A stretch of 64,000 bases of DNA from Gilliamella sp. Pas-s25 (GTDB taxonomy: Bacteria; Pseudomonadota; Gammaproteobacteria; Enterobacterales; Orbaceae). The notes below the pieces were generated by a model that searched no databases, had not been told where the DNA came from, and was given only the letters and a program-made list of their open reading frames with translations. Shown here piece after piece: positions 9,164 to 18,406 of the stretch (position 1 is the stretch's first letter; each line of letters opens with the position of its first letter). The position numbers were made by a program, and so were the translations under genes. The stretch is from assembly GCF_009795885.1 (NCBI RefSeq), contig NZ_WTEV01000005.1, forward strand, positions 37,197-101,196, written 5' to 3'.

Positions 9164-10194
9164 TGACCACTCATTATTCTTTTAATCAACAACGCTGGCA
9201 ACGATTTAAACATAATCGCCGTGGCTATTATTCACTTTGGTTATTTTTGATCTTTTTTGTAATGAGTCTATTTGCTGATTTTATTGTTAACGATAGGCCC
9301 ATTTTTATTAAATATCAGGATAATTACTATTCACCAATTTTTCATTTTTATCCAGAAACGGAGTTTGGTGGGCAATTAGAAACACAAACCAATTATCTTG
9401 ATCCTGCCGTGCAAAATCAAATCGAAACGAATGGCTGGATTTTATGGCCACCGTTTCGCTATAACTATAGTACGCTAATCTATGATACGCAAAATACGTT
9501 CCCAACGCCTCCTTCAGCATCGCATTGGTTAGGTACAACTGATGCGGGTTTCGATGTACTGGCCAATATCTTATATGGTTTTCGTATTTCAATGTTTTTT
9601 GCTATTTTTTTGACATTGTTTACTTCATTTATTGGTATCATCATCGGGGCAATCCAAGGTTATTATGGTGGAACAGTCGACCTGTTAGGACAGCGATTTA
9701 TTGAAATCTGGTGTGGTTTGCCGGGTTTATTTGTAATTATTTTATTAGCTAGCATTTTGCCACTTGATTTTTGGTGGTTGCTGGGCATTACTGTTTTATT
9801 TGGTTGGATGGGGTTAGCAGGAATTGTACGTACCGAATTTTTGCGTACTCGCAATTTTGATTATATCCGTGCGGCCAGAGCAATGGGGGTGAGCGACAGT
9901 AAAATTATGTTTCGCCACATCTTACCTAATGCAATGGTGGCAACATTAACCTTTTTACCTTTTATTTTATGTGGTTCAATTACCACTTTAACGTCACTAG
10001 ATTTTCTGGGCTTTGGTTTGCCGATTGATTCACCGTCTTTAGGTCGCCTGTTGCTACAAGGTAAAAACAATTTGCAAGCCCCTTGGCTTGGTCTTAGTTC
10101 GTTTTTAATTATTGCAACTTTGCTTTCATTACTTATTTTTATTGGTGAGGCAGTAAGGGATGCATTCGATCCAAACAAAGGAGTGTATCGATGA
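9163..10194 (+). CDS. yejE: ABC transporter permease YejE
   Basis: 343 residues. The second permease of the Yej importer. An N-terminal cytoplasmic and membrane segment (WLFLIFFVMSLFADFIVNDRP) is followed by a periplasmic stretch, then five membrane segments with the EAA loop IRAARAMGVSDSKIMFRHILPNA. The first base of its ATG is the last base of the yejB stop, and its own stop overlaps yejF by four bases (ATGA). The DPNKGVYR-type C-terminus is usual for dipeptide/oligopeptide permeases. Confidence 0.95.
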   Translation: MTTHYSFNQQRWQRFKHNRRGYYSLWLFLIFFVMSLFADFIVNDRPIFIKYQDNYYSPIFHFYPETEFGGQLETQTNYLDPAVQNQIETNGWILWPPFRYNYSTLIYDTQNTFPTPPSASHWLGTTDAGFDVLANILYGFRISMFFAIFLTLFTSFIGIIIGAIQGYYGGTVDLLGQRFIEIWCGLPGLFVIILLASILPLDFWWLLGITVLFGWMGLAGIVRTEFLRTRNFDYIRAARAMGVSDSKIMFRHILPNAMVATLTFLPFILCGSITTLTSLDFLGFGLPIDSPSLGRLLLQGKNNLQAPWLGLSSFLIIATLLSLLIFIGEAVRDAFDPNKGVYR

Positions 10195-11924
10195 GTTCTC
10201 CTTTATTATCCGTTCAGGATTTAAGTATTGCGTTTAAATGTGGTACACAAACAATATCACAAGTCGTGAGTAATATCAGTTTTGATATTGATGAGCAAGA
10301 AACATTGGCACTCGTTGGTGAGTCAGGTTCAGGTAAAAGTGTTACCGCTTTGTCCATTCTGCGTTTGCTACATAAAGAGCAAGTAGTTTATCCCACTGGC
10401 GATATTTTATTTGAAGAAAAATCTTTATTATCTGCGCCAGATAAAGAACTTCGACAGGTACGCGGTAATCAAATTAGCATGATTTTCCAAGAACCAATGG
10501 TGTCATTAAACCCTCTACATACGGTTGAAAAACAGCTTTATGAAGTACTAGCATTACATCGAGGCATGCATCGACACGATGCGCGTTGCGAGATTTTGCA
10601 ATATCTTGATCGGGTGGGTATTAAAGATCCAAAAAATAAATTATCGGCTTATCCTCATCAGTTATCAGGCGGTGAAAGGCAGCGAGTGATGATTGCTATG
10701 GCAATTTTAACTCATCCTAAATTATTAATAGCAGACGAACCCACCACTGCTTTAGATGTATCAGTGCAGGCACAAATTATTCAGTTATTAAAAGAGTTAA
10801 AGAACGAACTGAATATGAGCATGCTATTTATTTCGCATAATCTTAGTATTGTTAAAAAACTTGCCGATAAAGTGGCGGTGATGCAACAAGGCGAAATTGT
10901 TGAATATAATAATAAGCAGCGCATCTTTTTACGTCCAGAGCATAAATATACACAAACACTATTAAATTCTCAGCCAAATGGTGAGCCAGTGCCATTGCCT
11001 GATACACCTGGAATCCTGCTTAATGTTAACCACCTTAATGTTGAAGTTATTGTCAAAAAACGTTTATTTTGTAGTCAAAAGAAGAAGATCGTCAACAATA
11101 CTGGCTTTGCCGTACATCAAGGCGAAACAGTTGGGATTGTTGGTGAGTCAGGATCGGGCAAAAGTACTACAGCTTTAGCTATTTTACGTTTGATTAAATC
11201 ACAAGGTAACATTGTATTTGACAGCCATCCGATACAAAATCTCACCAGCAAAAAGCTGTTACCATTTCGCAGCCGTATCCAAGTGGTGTTTCAAGATCCA
11301 TTTTCATCTCTTAATCCGCGTTTTAATGTTGAACAGATTATTAGTGAAGGATTAATCACTCACAAAAAACTCAGGCAATCAGAGCGAGAGCAAGCCGTTG
11401 TTGACATTATGCAAGAAGTTGGTCTTGATCCTGATATGCGTTATCGCTATCCAAGCGAGTTTTCAGGGGGGCAACGCCAGCGAATAGCCATTGCCCGTGC
11501 CTTAATTTTGAAGCCTGAATTATTGATTTTAGATGAACCAACTTCGTCATTAGATCATACTATTCAAAAACAAATTATTGATTTACTTAAGTCATTACAA
11601 GAAAAGTATCAGCTTAGTTATTTGTTTATTAGCCATGATTTAGCTTTGGTTTATTCTCTGTGTCATCAAGTGGTTGTTATGAAAGAAGGGAGCATTATTG
11701 AGCAAGGCTCACGGGAAAAGATCTTCTATTCCCCCGAAACTGAGTATACCAAAACATTACTCTCATTTTTAGATAAACCACCTCGTAAAGTAAATAAAAC
11801 ATTAATACACGTCGATAAAGTTGAAAAAACAGAAAAATTTGCTCATAAAGATGATACTGAGCAAGTGCAACAGCAAGACAAAAAGGTCAATTGGGAAGAG
11901 GCTTTGTTAATGCGCAAAAAATAA
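10191..11924 (+). CDS. yejF: ABC transporter ATP-binding protein YejF (two fused ATPase domains)
   Basis: 577 residues. It powers the YejABEF importer. Two complete ATPase domains are fused: Walker A GESGSGKS at residues 43-50 and again in the second half; signatures LSGGERQR and FSGGQRQR; Walker B LLIADEPTTALD and LLILDEPTSSLD. Both halves keep all nucleotide-binding motifs. The C-terminal tail is unusually lysine- and glutamine-rich (DTEQVQQQDKKVNWEEALL). It overlaps yejE by ATGA and is followed by a long palindrome at 11942. Confidence 0.95.
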   Translation: MSSPLLSVQDLSIAFKCGTQTISQVVSNISFDIDEQETLALVGESGSGKSVTALSILRLLHKEQVVYPTGDILFEEKSLLSAPDKELRQVRGNQISMIFQEPMVSLNPLHTVEKQLYEVLALHRGMHRHDARCEILQYLDRVGIKDPKNKLSAYPHQLSGGERQRVMIAMAILTHPKLLIADEPTTALDVSVQAQIIQLLKELKNELNMSMLFISHNLSIVKKLADKVAVMQQGEIVEYNNKQRIFLRPEHKYTQTLLNSQPNGEPVPLPDTPGILLNVNHLNVEVIVKKRLFCSQKKKIVNNTGFAVHQGETVGIVGESGSGKSTTALAILRLIKSQGNIVFDSHPIQNLTSKKLLPFRSRIQVVFQDPFSSLNPRFNVEQIISEGLITHKKLRQSEREQAVVDIMQEVGLDPDMRYRYPSEFSGGQRQRIAIARALILKPELLILDEPTSSLDHTIQKQIIDLLKSLQEKYQLSYLFISHDLALVYSLCHQVVVMKEGSIIEQGSREKIFYSPETEYTKTLLSFLDKPPRKVNKTLIHVDKVEKTEKFAHKDDTEQVQQQDKKVNWEEALLMRKK

Positions 11925-11941
11925 ATTTATAAAGCAATAGA

Positions 11942-11972
11942 TAACAATGGTCTATACTATAGGCCATTGTTA
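11942..11972 (+). terminator. Long palindrome after yejF
   Basis: TAACAATGG (11942-11950) pairs with CCATTGTTA (11964-11972), and the inner part CTATA-C-TATAG continues the symmetry with one G-T pair, giving a nearly perfect 31-base palindrome. There is no T run after it, so it may be an mRNA-stabilising or protein-binding structure instead of a simple terminator. Confidence 0.4.
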
Positions 11973-12009
11973 ATAAATCAATATATCAATCTAGTTAGCA
12001 GGTTTCATT

Positions 12010-12873
12010 ATGCAAAAACGAATACTTCCTTTTTTATTAACCCCCTGTTTATCTCTCATTTCAATAAATGCGATGGCGATAACCTGTAGTGATAATCCAA
12101 ACCAAAATATCGTTGAGGCAAATAACTATATTTTTCAAATCCTCGATTATATTGATTCACCTATAAAAGGTATAAAGCAAGAGATTCGGACCTCAACTAC
12201 CAAATTGGGTACTGATGCGAATAGTTCGCTAGCTAAGCACACGTTAGAATATGATCCTAATGGGCTTATCACACAAAGCCATTATGATCTTTATTCGGAT
12301 AAAAACTTTCGAATTTATTCCGAACACTTACAAAAAAATAAATCTGGTTGGGAAAATATTATTGAGGATGTAGAAGATAAAACCAATAGCATCATCCAAT
12401 TTAATACTGATGAACAAGGTAAAATTGTCGTATCACAGCAGACTAAAAAAGCTATCGATTTTGTTTTTTTCGAAACTGATAATTACGTATACGATAGTAA
12501 TTATTGTCTTATCAATAAAAATGTACAATGGCAGCTTAAAGAAATTGATGAAAATGGTAAATATACTGGAGCAGAGCAAAAAGGGGCTTCTGTCTATACG
12601 TTTGGATATCAAGAGCAACAGCTTGCTAAAGTGTCGTACCAATTTAGCAACAATATGACAAACGAAAGTGATTTTTCGTATCAATATGATAACAATCATC
12701 ATCGATTAATTACCATTGAATCTTCTTACTTATCATCAGGAAAAGAAGTTTCACATTATTTAACTAAATTTTTAACGTTTAATGAAAAAAATGATTGGCT
12801 TACGGCAAGTAAAGTTAAAAATAATCAAGAGAATAAACAAACTAATATCACTCGCGAACTCACATATTATTAG
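12010..12873 (+). CDS. Exported protein, YnfC-like (UPF0257), tentative
   Basis: 287 residues with a signal peptide (RILPFLLTPCLSLISINAMA, cut near residue 23) and no lipobox. The mature part is beta-rich, with repeated Y-x-x-D/N patterns (EYDPNGLITQSHYDLYSD, YQYDNNHHRL) that recall the RHS/YD-like wind of UPF0257 proteins such as YnfC. The ending (ITRELTYY) also resembles YnfC. E. coli YnfC is a lipoprotein of unknown function, so even a correct match gives no role. It is transcribed towards frdD, with which it shares a bidirectional terminator. Confidence 0.6.
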   Translation: MQKRILPFLLTPCLSLISINAMAITCSDNPNQNIVEANNYIFQILDYIDSPIKGIKQEIRTSTTKLGTDANSSLAKHTLEYDPNGLITQSHYDLYSDKNFRIYSEHLQKNKSGWENIIEDVEDKTNSIIQFNTDEQGKIVVSQQTKKAIDFVFFETDNYVYDSNYCLINKNVQWQLKEIDENGKYTGAEQKGASVYTFGYQEQQLAKVSYQFSNNMTNESDFSYQYDNNHHRLITIESSYLSSGKEVSHYLTKFLTFNEKNDWLTASKVKNNQENKQTNITRELTYY

Positions 12874-12886
12874 TTTTTGAAAATAT

Positions 12887-12917
12887 AAAAAGCGTTATTT
12901 TGTTTATGACGCTTTTT
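12887..12917. terminator. Bidirectional terminator between the YnfC-like gene and frdD
   Basis: AAAAAGCGT (12887-12895) pairs perfectly with ACGCTTTTT (12909-12917) around a 13-base loop. The A and T ends serve both strands, as fits the convergent genes on either side. Confidence 0.75.
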
Positions 12918-12942
12918 ATATTCTTATAACCAAAAATGCCAG

Positions 12943-13299
12943 CTATACCCGAATAAACAATATATAAATAGCATGTAGTGTCCATGCTAATGCTAAGCCA
13001 AAAGTCAGTAACTTTTCGCGTTTTGGATAGATTTTATGCTCGTGCAAAAGCGTTAAAATTTGTTGCAGCCCACACCAGATAGGTAATGAAATCACCAAAA
13101 ATAAAAACAATTTACCCATTTCAGTATTGGCTATTTTTAGAATATGAGAACGTGTTGCTGCGTCACCAAAAGGAATGATAAATGTGATAATCGCCAGTAC
13201 AATGGGTGAAAAAACAGCCGCCCATGTGCCACCTAAGGCAAATAACCCCTTTGCGATTTTTCCATGAGACCTTGCAGCTTGCATGTGTTGATTTTGCAT
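12943..13299 (-). CDS. frdD: Fumarate reductase membrane anchor subunit FrdD
   Basis: 118 residues, the length of E. coli FrdD (119). Shared features are the opening KGLFALGGTWAAVFSPIVL, three membrane helices and the stretch GKLFLFLVISLPIWCGLQQI, which matches the FLFLMIVLPLWCGLHR region of E. coli FrdD. With FrdC it anchors the FrdAB catalytic dimer and handles menaquinol during fumarate respiration. It lies 14 bases after frdC. No frdA or frdB precedes the pair here, so the catalytic subunits must be elsewhere or missing. Confidence 0.85.
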   Translation of the reverse strand: MQNQHMQAARSHGKIAKGLFALGGTWAAVFSPIVLAIITFIIPFGDAATRSHILKIANTEMGKLFLFLVISLPIWCGLQQILTLLHEHKIYPKREKLLTFGLALAWTLHAIYILFIRV

Positions 13300-13313
13300 T
13301 GATTAAAGACCAC

Positions 13314-13709
13314 TTATTTTAATATAAATAATAATAAACCAGCTGAAACAAAAATGGTTACCAGCCATGACCCTAAAATGAATAAATAAGATTTTGTTTT
13401 TTTATCGGTACGGTATGAAAATATCGTTTTAGGCACTAAATTGAACCAACTTATTGAATGGAAAACGCTAACCAATAACGCAATACAATTAAGCACCACA
13501 ACAAAAGGACTACGCAAAAAGAAGATAAAACGGTAAAACTCATCTTGCCCAACGGCATTAGTGTACATACAAACGACACCGTACATTAACACTAAGCTTA
13601 TCCAAATCATTGAAAAGGGAACTAATTTATGCATTATAGCAATTATAAAAGGGGGCTTTACATCAGTTTGAACAGCACCAAGGTAATTATTGTTATTTTG
13701 TTGATTCAT
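13314..13709 (-). CDS. frdC: Fumarate reductase membrane anchor subunit FrdC
   Basis: 131 residues, exactly the E. coli FrdC length, with three membrane helices. The best match is FLRSPFVVVLNCIALLVSVF followed by HSISWFNLVPKTI, which corresponds to the FrdC helix carrying the conserved His (HTKTWFELAPK in E. coli). The N-terminus is divergent: the REGTAVPAVW quinone-site region of E. coli FrdC, with Glu29, is replaced by HKLVPFSMIW, so that glutamate is not obvious. It is first of a two-gene unit with frdD. Confidence 0.82.
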   Translation of the reverse strand: MNQQNNNNYLGAVQTDVKPPFIIAIMHKLVPFSMIWISLVLMYGVVCMYTNAVGQDEFYRFIFFLRSPFVVVLNCIALLVSVFHSISWFNLVPKTIFSYRTDKKTKSYLFILGSWLVTIFVSAGLLLFILK

Positions 13710-14418
13710 AAATCTCTCTAGATTGCATTATATTGGTAATGATTTGGTAGGATTAATCTTTATTTCGTTATTATACTGGCTAACCAGTGCTATGTCGCTC
13801 ATTTATGGCTGGTTATGATATAGGATATTGTTAATATAATGTTTCGCATAATGTGCCAGGAAGAACAGTATCTATCAAGCTTTAAATATAGGCTATTTTG
13901 CTAAATTGTTTTTATATCTTGAAAAAGAGTAAATGCAGATCTCATTTTTGACAATAAATAGTAGCCAAAAATAAAAAGTTTTGTTTAACTAGCATGCTTT
14001 GAAGGCAAACTCCACTCAGTGTGGGGAACTACACTACATTTTGTCGACAGACGGTTTAACCCTATAAAATAAAGAACGATCATATTAAACCGTACCAGTT
14101 TAACATATCGCTAAATTTTTTATGTTATCTACAGACTTTTTATTGATGCTGGTTTTTTTTTATGCTAATTTAAATTAGTTTTTATAAGAATTAACTTTGA
14201 ATTTTATCAATTATTTTATTCATTTACAAAGAGCAATGCAAAAAAGTTTGGGCTGTTGAAATCAAACAGAAAATAGATGATCAAGAAACGCGATCTTATT
14301 GTTTAAGTATTGAGATCAATAAACAAGCCCCCCGAACACTTAAATAATTTAAGTTAATGCCGATAAGCGGAACAACTAACTTTCCGCTTACATTAAAATT
14401 CTAAATAAGGAGTATAGT
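13710..14418. other. 709-base gap between frdC and casA
   Basis: No intact gene was seen. From left to right it holds the presumed frdC promoter region; a 9-bp inverted repeat ACGGTTTAA (14051-14059)/TTAAACCGT (14085-14093) whose left part resembles the end of the local CRISPR repeat read backwards; a weak promoter candidate (TTGATG 14143-14148, TAATTT 14166-14171, spacing 17); and a coding-like fragment at 14201-14347. No remnant of frdB or frdA could be recognised on the minus strand. AAGGAG at 14407-14412 serves casA. Confidence 0.6.
14201..14347 (+). pseudogene. Gene 3'-end fragment of unknown origin
   Basis: The frame is open from after a stop at 14198 to TAA at 14345-14347 but has no start codon. 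Its last 35 or so codons read like a real protein (CKKVWAVEIKQKIDDQETR, then SYCLSIEINKQAPRTLK), unlike the AT-rich noise around it. I do not recognise the family. It may be the tail of a gene removed by the rearrangement that separated casA from cas3. Confidence 0.35.
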
Positions 14419-15936
14419 TTGTCTTCTTTCTCGCTGTTAGACGAAAAATGGATTCCGGTTATCCATTTTGATGGTCATGTTAGTAAGATTAAACCTAGTC
14501 AAATCGCTGATGAAACTATTTCTGATTTAGCCTATTTTAGATCTGATTTTCAAGGTGCTGCCTATCAGTTTCTTATCGGTTTATTGCAAACCACCTTTTC
14601 TCCAGAAGATAATGAGGAGTGGTTTGACTACTGGGATGATGGCATTTCGCAATCTGATTTAGATAAAGCATTTGATCAAGTTAAATCGGCTATGCAATTT
14701 GGTGCAAATAAACCTGCCTTTATGCAAGATTTCACGAAATTAGACGGCAATGCTTTACCAATATCAGGTTTATTAGTTGAAGCACCAGGTGAAAACGCAT
14801 TAAAGAAGAACACCGACCACTTTATCAAACGTGATTTTGTCAAGGAAATTTGCCCACACTGTGCAGCAATAGCACTATTTACTTTACAAACTAATGCACC
14901 ATCTGGTGGACAAGGACATCGAGTTAGTTTGCGTGGTGGTGGGCCGATAACGACGTTGATTATGCCAGAACTAAATAAACCAACACCATTATGGAAGAAA
15001 TTATGGTTAAACGTAATACCATTAGATGATGATAAACCACGCCAATTTGATGAATCTGTCTTTCCATGGCTCAATACGACTAAAACCAGTGAACCACCGA
15101 AGAATTTGAGTCTATTTCCTCAACAAGCCAGTTATTGCCAAGCTTTTTGGGGAATGCCACGACGAATAGAACTTGATTTTGAACAGACTAAGCAAGGGAA
15201 ATGTGATCTGTGTGGCGCAACTTCGTCACAATTAATTACGCAATATCACACTAAAAATTATGGTATTCAATATCAACATTGGCGACATCCTTTAACGCCA
15301 TATCGAATTGATAGTAAATCAGGCGCACCATTAGCGATTAAAGGTCAACCCGGTGGTTTAATTTATCGAGATTGGCTAGGTATGCTAACAAAACATGATA
15401 ATGTTGAAGCGGCAAAAGTGGTCTTTATCCATGAAGCGCGTAGGCTAAAAGATAACGAACACTATCGCTTATGGTGCTTTGGTTATGATTTTGACAATAT
15501 GAAAGCACGTTGCTGGTATGAACACACTTTTCCTGTATATCCCGCTTTAGCTGATCCTGACAGCGACCTAGAAGAGCTTATTGCACTGGCATTAGAATTA
15601 AGTAAAGAGACCTTGCCAATACTGCGTAAAGCTATGACAGTGATAAATAAACAATCTAATTTGTTAGACATCGCTTATTGGAAAGAGACCGAACCAGCAT
15701 TTTACCAATTTATAAAACAACTAATAGACCAAAAAGATAATCCCGAAGGTCGATTCCATTTGTTAGCAAATTGGGCAAATACTTTACTACATTATATTAC
15801 TCAAACCTATGATAAAGCGGCGTTTGCTAATCCTGATGAACAGTTGGTTGCATCCCAAAAAATCAGTGCTAGAGAAAAGTTACTCACTGATTTTAATAAA
15901 CTAAAGTATATAAAAAAGATAAAAAACACTAAATAG
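14419..15936 (+). CDS. casA: Cascade large subunit CasA (Cse1/Cas8e)
   Basis: 505 residues. Cas8e recognises the PAM and recruits Cas3 in type I-E interference. It opens with LLDEKWIPVI, the usual Cse1 start (LLIDNWIPV in E. coli). Two CxxC pairs are present, Cys145/Cys148 and Cys262/Cys265, with the conserved neighbourhoods CPHCAAIALF and SLRGGGPITTL. The rest is only distantly like the E. coli protein. The start is TTG at 14419 with AAGGAG six bases upstream; no better ATG exists. It is first of the collinear casABCDE-cas1-cas2 operon. Confidence 0.93.
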   Translation: MSSFSLLDEKWIPVIHFDGHVSKIKPSQIADETISDLAYFRSDFQGAAYQFLIGLLQTTFSPEDNEEWFDYWDDGISQSDLDKAFDQVKSAMQFGANKPAFMQDFTKLDGNALPISGLLVEAPGENALKKNTDHFIKRDFVKEICPHCAAIALFTLQTNAPSGGQGHRVSLRGGGPITTLIMPELNKPTPLWKKLWLNVIPLDDDKPRQFDESVFPWLNTTKTSEPPKNLSLFPQQASYCQAFWGMPRRIELDFEQTKQGKCDLCGATSSQLITQYHTKNYGIQYQHWRHPLTPYRIDSKSGAPLAIKGQPGGLIYRDWLGMLTKHDNVEAAKVVFIHEARRLKDNEHYRLWCFGYDFDNMKARCWYEHTFPVYPALADPDSDLEELIALALELSKETLPILRKAMTVINKQSNLLDIAYWKETEPAFYQFIKQLIDQKDNPEGRFHLLANWANTLLHYITQTYDKAAFANPDEQLVASQKISAREKLLTDFNKLKYIKKIKNTK

Positions 15937-15962
15937 CCTTGTTTTTGGATAGGGAGAACAGT

Positions 15963-16580
15963 ATGTCAAACAATCTTATTAAAAAGACAATTATATTAAA
16001 TGAAAGCCACAAAAAATGTATTAATGAATGGTTTTCAATGCTGCAACAAAGATCATATCCTTTTTATGGCAGTACTTATAATGGGCGAAAATTACGAGCT
16101 GAACTACGTCGAGCGACATTACCTTTTGGGGTTATGTTACATGAAGGGTATTGTTGTTTAGCCAACGTACTATTTAACGATACTCACAGATTAACACTAA
16201 CCCCTGTTCATCAGCAGGCATTAGCAATATTTGTTTCGGTTGCTGCTTTTGCGAGCGCTAATAATGAGAAAGCCCCTTTTGCTGCACAATTAAGCGAAAA
16301 GGCAAAAGGCGGACAGCGTAATATTATGTCTCCTTTACGTTTTGAGCAATTACAAACCAGTGAAACACCTGAAGAGTTTTGTCGACGATTAATTCGTGCT
16401 ATCAAATTACGTGGTGAACAGGGGGTAAATCTTTTTTCACTTGCTGATGGCATTTTTTTGTGGGTGCGAGAGTGGCATAATCGACTACAAAATTTATCTC
16501 CAACTATCAATCCGTTTGAACGCCTTTCTGTTCGTTGGGCGATGGATTACTACTCGACTAATAAATTACCTAAGGAATAA
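15963..16580 (+). CDS. casB: Cascade small subunit CasB (Cse2/Cas11e)
   Basis: 205 residues from the ATG at 15963, chosen because AGGGAG (15951-15956) is six bases upstream; an in-frame TTG at 15939 would add eight residues without a ribosome site. Cse2 is the all-helical small subunit, two copies per Cascade, that stabilises the displaced DNA strand. Family features are the GRKLRAELRRA region, the late LIRAIKLRGEQGVNLFSLADGIF stretch and the gene's fixed place between casA and casC. Confidence 0.9.
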   Translation: MSNNLIKKTIILNESHKKCINEWFSMLQQRSYPFYGSTYNGRKLRAELRRATLPFGVMLHEGYCCLANVLFNDTHRLTLTPVHQQALAIFVSVAAFASANNEKAPFAAQLSEKAKGGQRNIMSPLRFEQLQTSETPEEFCRRLIRAIKLRGEQGVNLFSLADGIFLWVREWHNRLQNLSPTINPFERLSVRWAMDYYSTNKLPKE

Positions 16581-16585
16581 CGACA

Positions 16586-17650
16586 ATGACAACATTTATT
16601 CAATTACACTTATTGACTGCTTATGCGCCATCTAATTTGAACCGTGATGAACTTGGTCGACCAAAAACTGCAAAAATGGGCAACAGTGACCGATTACGTA
16701 TCTCATCGCAAAGTTTAAAAAGAGCATGGCGAACTTCGGATTACTTTTATCAATCATTAAGTGACAATCTAGGTGTGCGTTCGCGTCGATTTGCGCGAGA
16801 TTGGGTTTATAAAAATATGCTTGATCAAGGCATTTCCGAAAAAATTGCGAAAGCGAGCGCCATTAAAATTGCTGCACAATTTGGCAAAGTAAAAAATGAA
16901 AAATCACCGAAAGATCCTCTGGCTAATTTAGATATTGAACAATTGGTGCATATTAGTAGCAATGAAAAACAAGCCATTGATCAATTAGTAGACGTGTTAA
17001 TTAATGAAAATCGTGAGCCGACCGATGCCGAGGTGAAATTACTCCGTAAAGAAAATAGCAGCATTGATATTGCTTTATTTGGACGAATGTTAGCTGATAG
17101 TCCTGCATTTAATATTGAAGCTGCTTGCCAAGTATCTCATGCTTTAGGAGTTAGTACTGTCACCGTTGAAGATGACTTTTTTACCGCAGTGGATGATTTA
17201 AATAATAATGAGGAAGATGCCGGCTCTGCGCATTTAGGTGAACGTGGTTTTGCTTCAGCTCTTTTTTATACTTACATCTGTATTAGTCGTGACTTATTGT
17301 TAGAAAACCTAAATGGCGATGAGGCATTGGTTGAAAAAACATTAAAAGCCTTAACCGAAGCTGCGGCTAAAGTAGCACCAGCCGGTATGCAAAATAGTTT
17401 TGCATCACGGGCTTATACCTCTTACTTACTAATTGAAAAAGGTGCTCAGCAACCACGCTCGTTAGCTGTTGCTTATTTTAATCCAATTCGTAGCGACGAT
17501 ATGGTTAATGATGCGATTGCGCGTTTAGAACAACAGCTTGATAAATTTGATAAGGTATATGGTCAATGTGCCGATAGTCGCTACGTACTCAATACTGAAA
17601 CAGGAAAAGGAACCTTAACCGCTGCATTAGATTTTGTTGCCCAAAAATAA
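16586..17650 (+). CDS. casC: Cascade backbone subunit CasC (Cse4/Cas7e)
   Basis: 354 residues. Six copies form the Cascade backbone along the crRNA. The start FIQLHLLTAYAPSNLNRDELGRPKTA is the Cas7e hallmark (LTSYPPANLNRDDTGRPKTA-like in E. coli), followed by RISSQSLKRAWR. Later motifs are AFGRMLAD-type (ALFGRMLADSP), GSAHLGERGFASALFYTY and PAGMQNSFASR. AAGGA lies upstream, and the gene starts five bases after casB. Confidence 0.96.
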   Translation: MTTFIQLHLLTAYAPSNLNRDELGRPKTAKMGNSDRLRISSQSLKRAWRTSDYFYQSLSDNLGVRSRRFARDWVYKNMLDQGISEKIAKASAIKIAAQFGKVKNEKSPKDPLANLDIEQLVHISSNEKQAIDQLVDVLINENREPTDAEVKLLRKENSSIDIALFGRMLADSPAFNIEAACQVSHALGVSTVTVEDDFFTAVDDLNNNEEDAGSAHLGERGFASALFYTYICISRDLLLENLNGDEALVEKTLKALTEAAAKVAPAGMQNSFASRAYTSYLLIEKGAQQPRSLAVAYFNPIRSDDMVNDAIARLEQQLDKFDKVYGQCADSRYVLNTETGKGTLTAALDFVAQK

Positions 17651-17662
17651 GGAGCCGTCGAG

Positions 17663-18406
17663 ATGATAAAACATCTTATCTTTCAGATTTATGCACCATT
17701 GACATCGTGGGGAGAGCATGCTATTGGCGAGGTTCGCCATAGTAATGATATTCCTTCTCGCTCGGCTTTATTAGGGCTAGTGGCGGCAGCATTAGGTATT
17801 CGGCGTGAAGACAATAAACTCGATACGTTTAATCAACACTATAATTTTGCGATACGCCCATTTAAAGCAAACAGCAGTTGGTTTAGAGATTTTCAAACCG
17901 TCCAAGTTCCCAGAGCAAATAAAAAGCAGTTATTATATACCCGTTTTGATGAAATTCGTCGTAATCCTAATGAGTTAGAAACCCTACTTTCACAGCGTGA
18001 ATATTATAACGACATTTATTATCAAATTGTGATGACAGAAACCAAAGGTGCTCCCTACAGTGTGCAGCAAATACAACAAGCATTATTAACGCCAGTTTTT
18101 CCATTATATGTAGGTAGAAAAAACTCGCCATTGGCACTGCCTTTATCCCCTGTTCTCTACGAAGGAACGCTTTGTGATGCATTTATTTTTGCTGATAAAC
18201 ATTATCAACAATATCATCAACGCGATCCTGTCATTAGCGATTTGTTAAACAGTGTTGCTGATGAATATTATTGGGAACATAAAGATCAAGATGCCGATTT
18301 TGAAATAATAAAAATTCAGCGCCGGCAAGATCAACCAATAAACCGTAATCATTGGTATTTTGAACCACGCCTGCAATATTCAGGATATTTAAAAAGGAGC
18401 GAATAG
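17663..18406 (+). CDS. casD: Cascade subunit CasD (Cas5e)
   Basis: 247 residues. Cas5e caps the 5' handle of the crRNA. The opening HLIFQIYAPLTSWGEHAIGE with RHSNDIPSRSALLGLVAAALG is the Cas5 family signature (RAMP fold, ferredoxin-like). Further family blocks are FRDFQTVQVP and the VFPLYVGRKNSPLALPL stretch. The ribosome site AAGGAG is nine bases upstream. Its stop directly abuts the casE start. Confidence 0.95.
   Translation: MIKHLIFQIYAPLTSWGEHAIGEVRHSNDIPSRSALLGLVAAALGIRREDNKLDTFNQHYNFAIRPFKANSSWFRDFQTVQVPRANKKQLLYTRFDEIRRNPNELETLLSQREYYNDIYYQIVMTETKGAPYSVQQIQQALLTPVFPLYVGRKNSPLALPLSPVLYEGTLCDAFIFADKHYQQYHQRDPVISDLLNSVADEYYWEHKDQDADFEIIKIQRRQDQPINRNHWYFEPRLQYSGYLKRSE

Noticed and set aside
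13710..13860. FNR site (TTGAT...ATCAA) upstream of frdC
   Set aside because: No sequence with both half-sites at the right spacing was found.
14004..14032. Reverse-oriented I-E-like repeat (CCCCAC...GTGG stem)
   Set aside because: It resembles repeats of other bacteria more than the local one, and its distance to the next repeat-like site is 48, not 61 bases.
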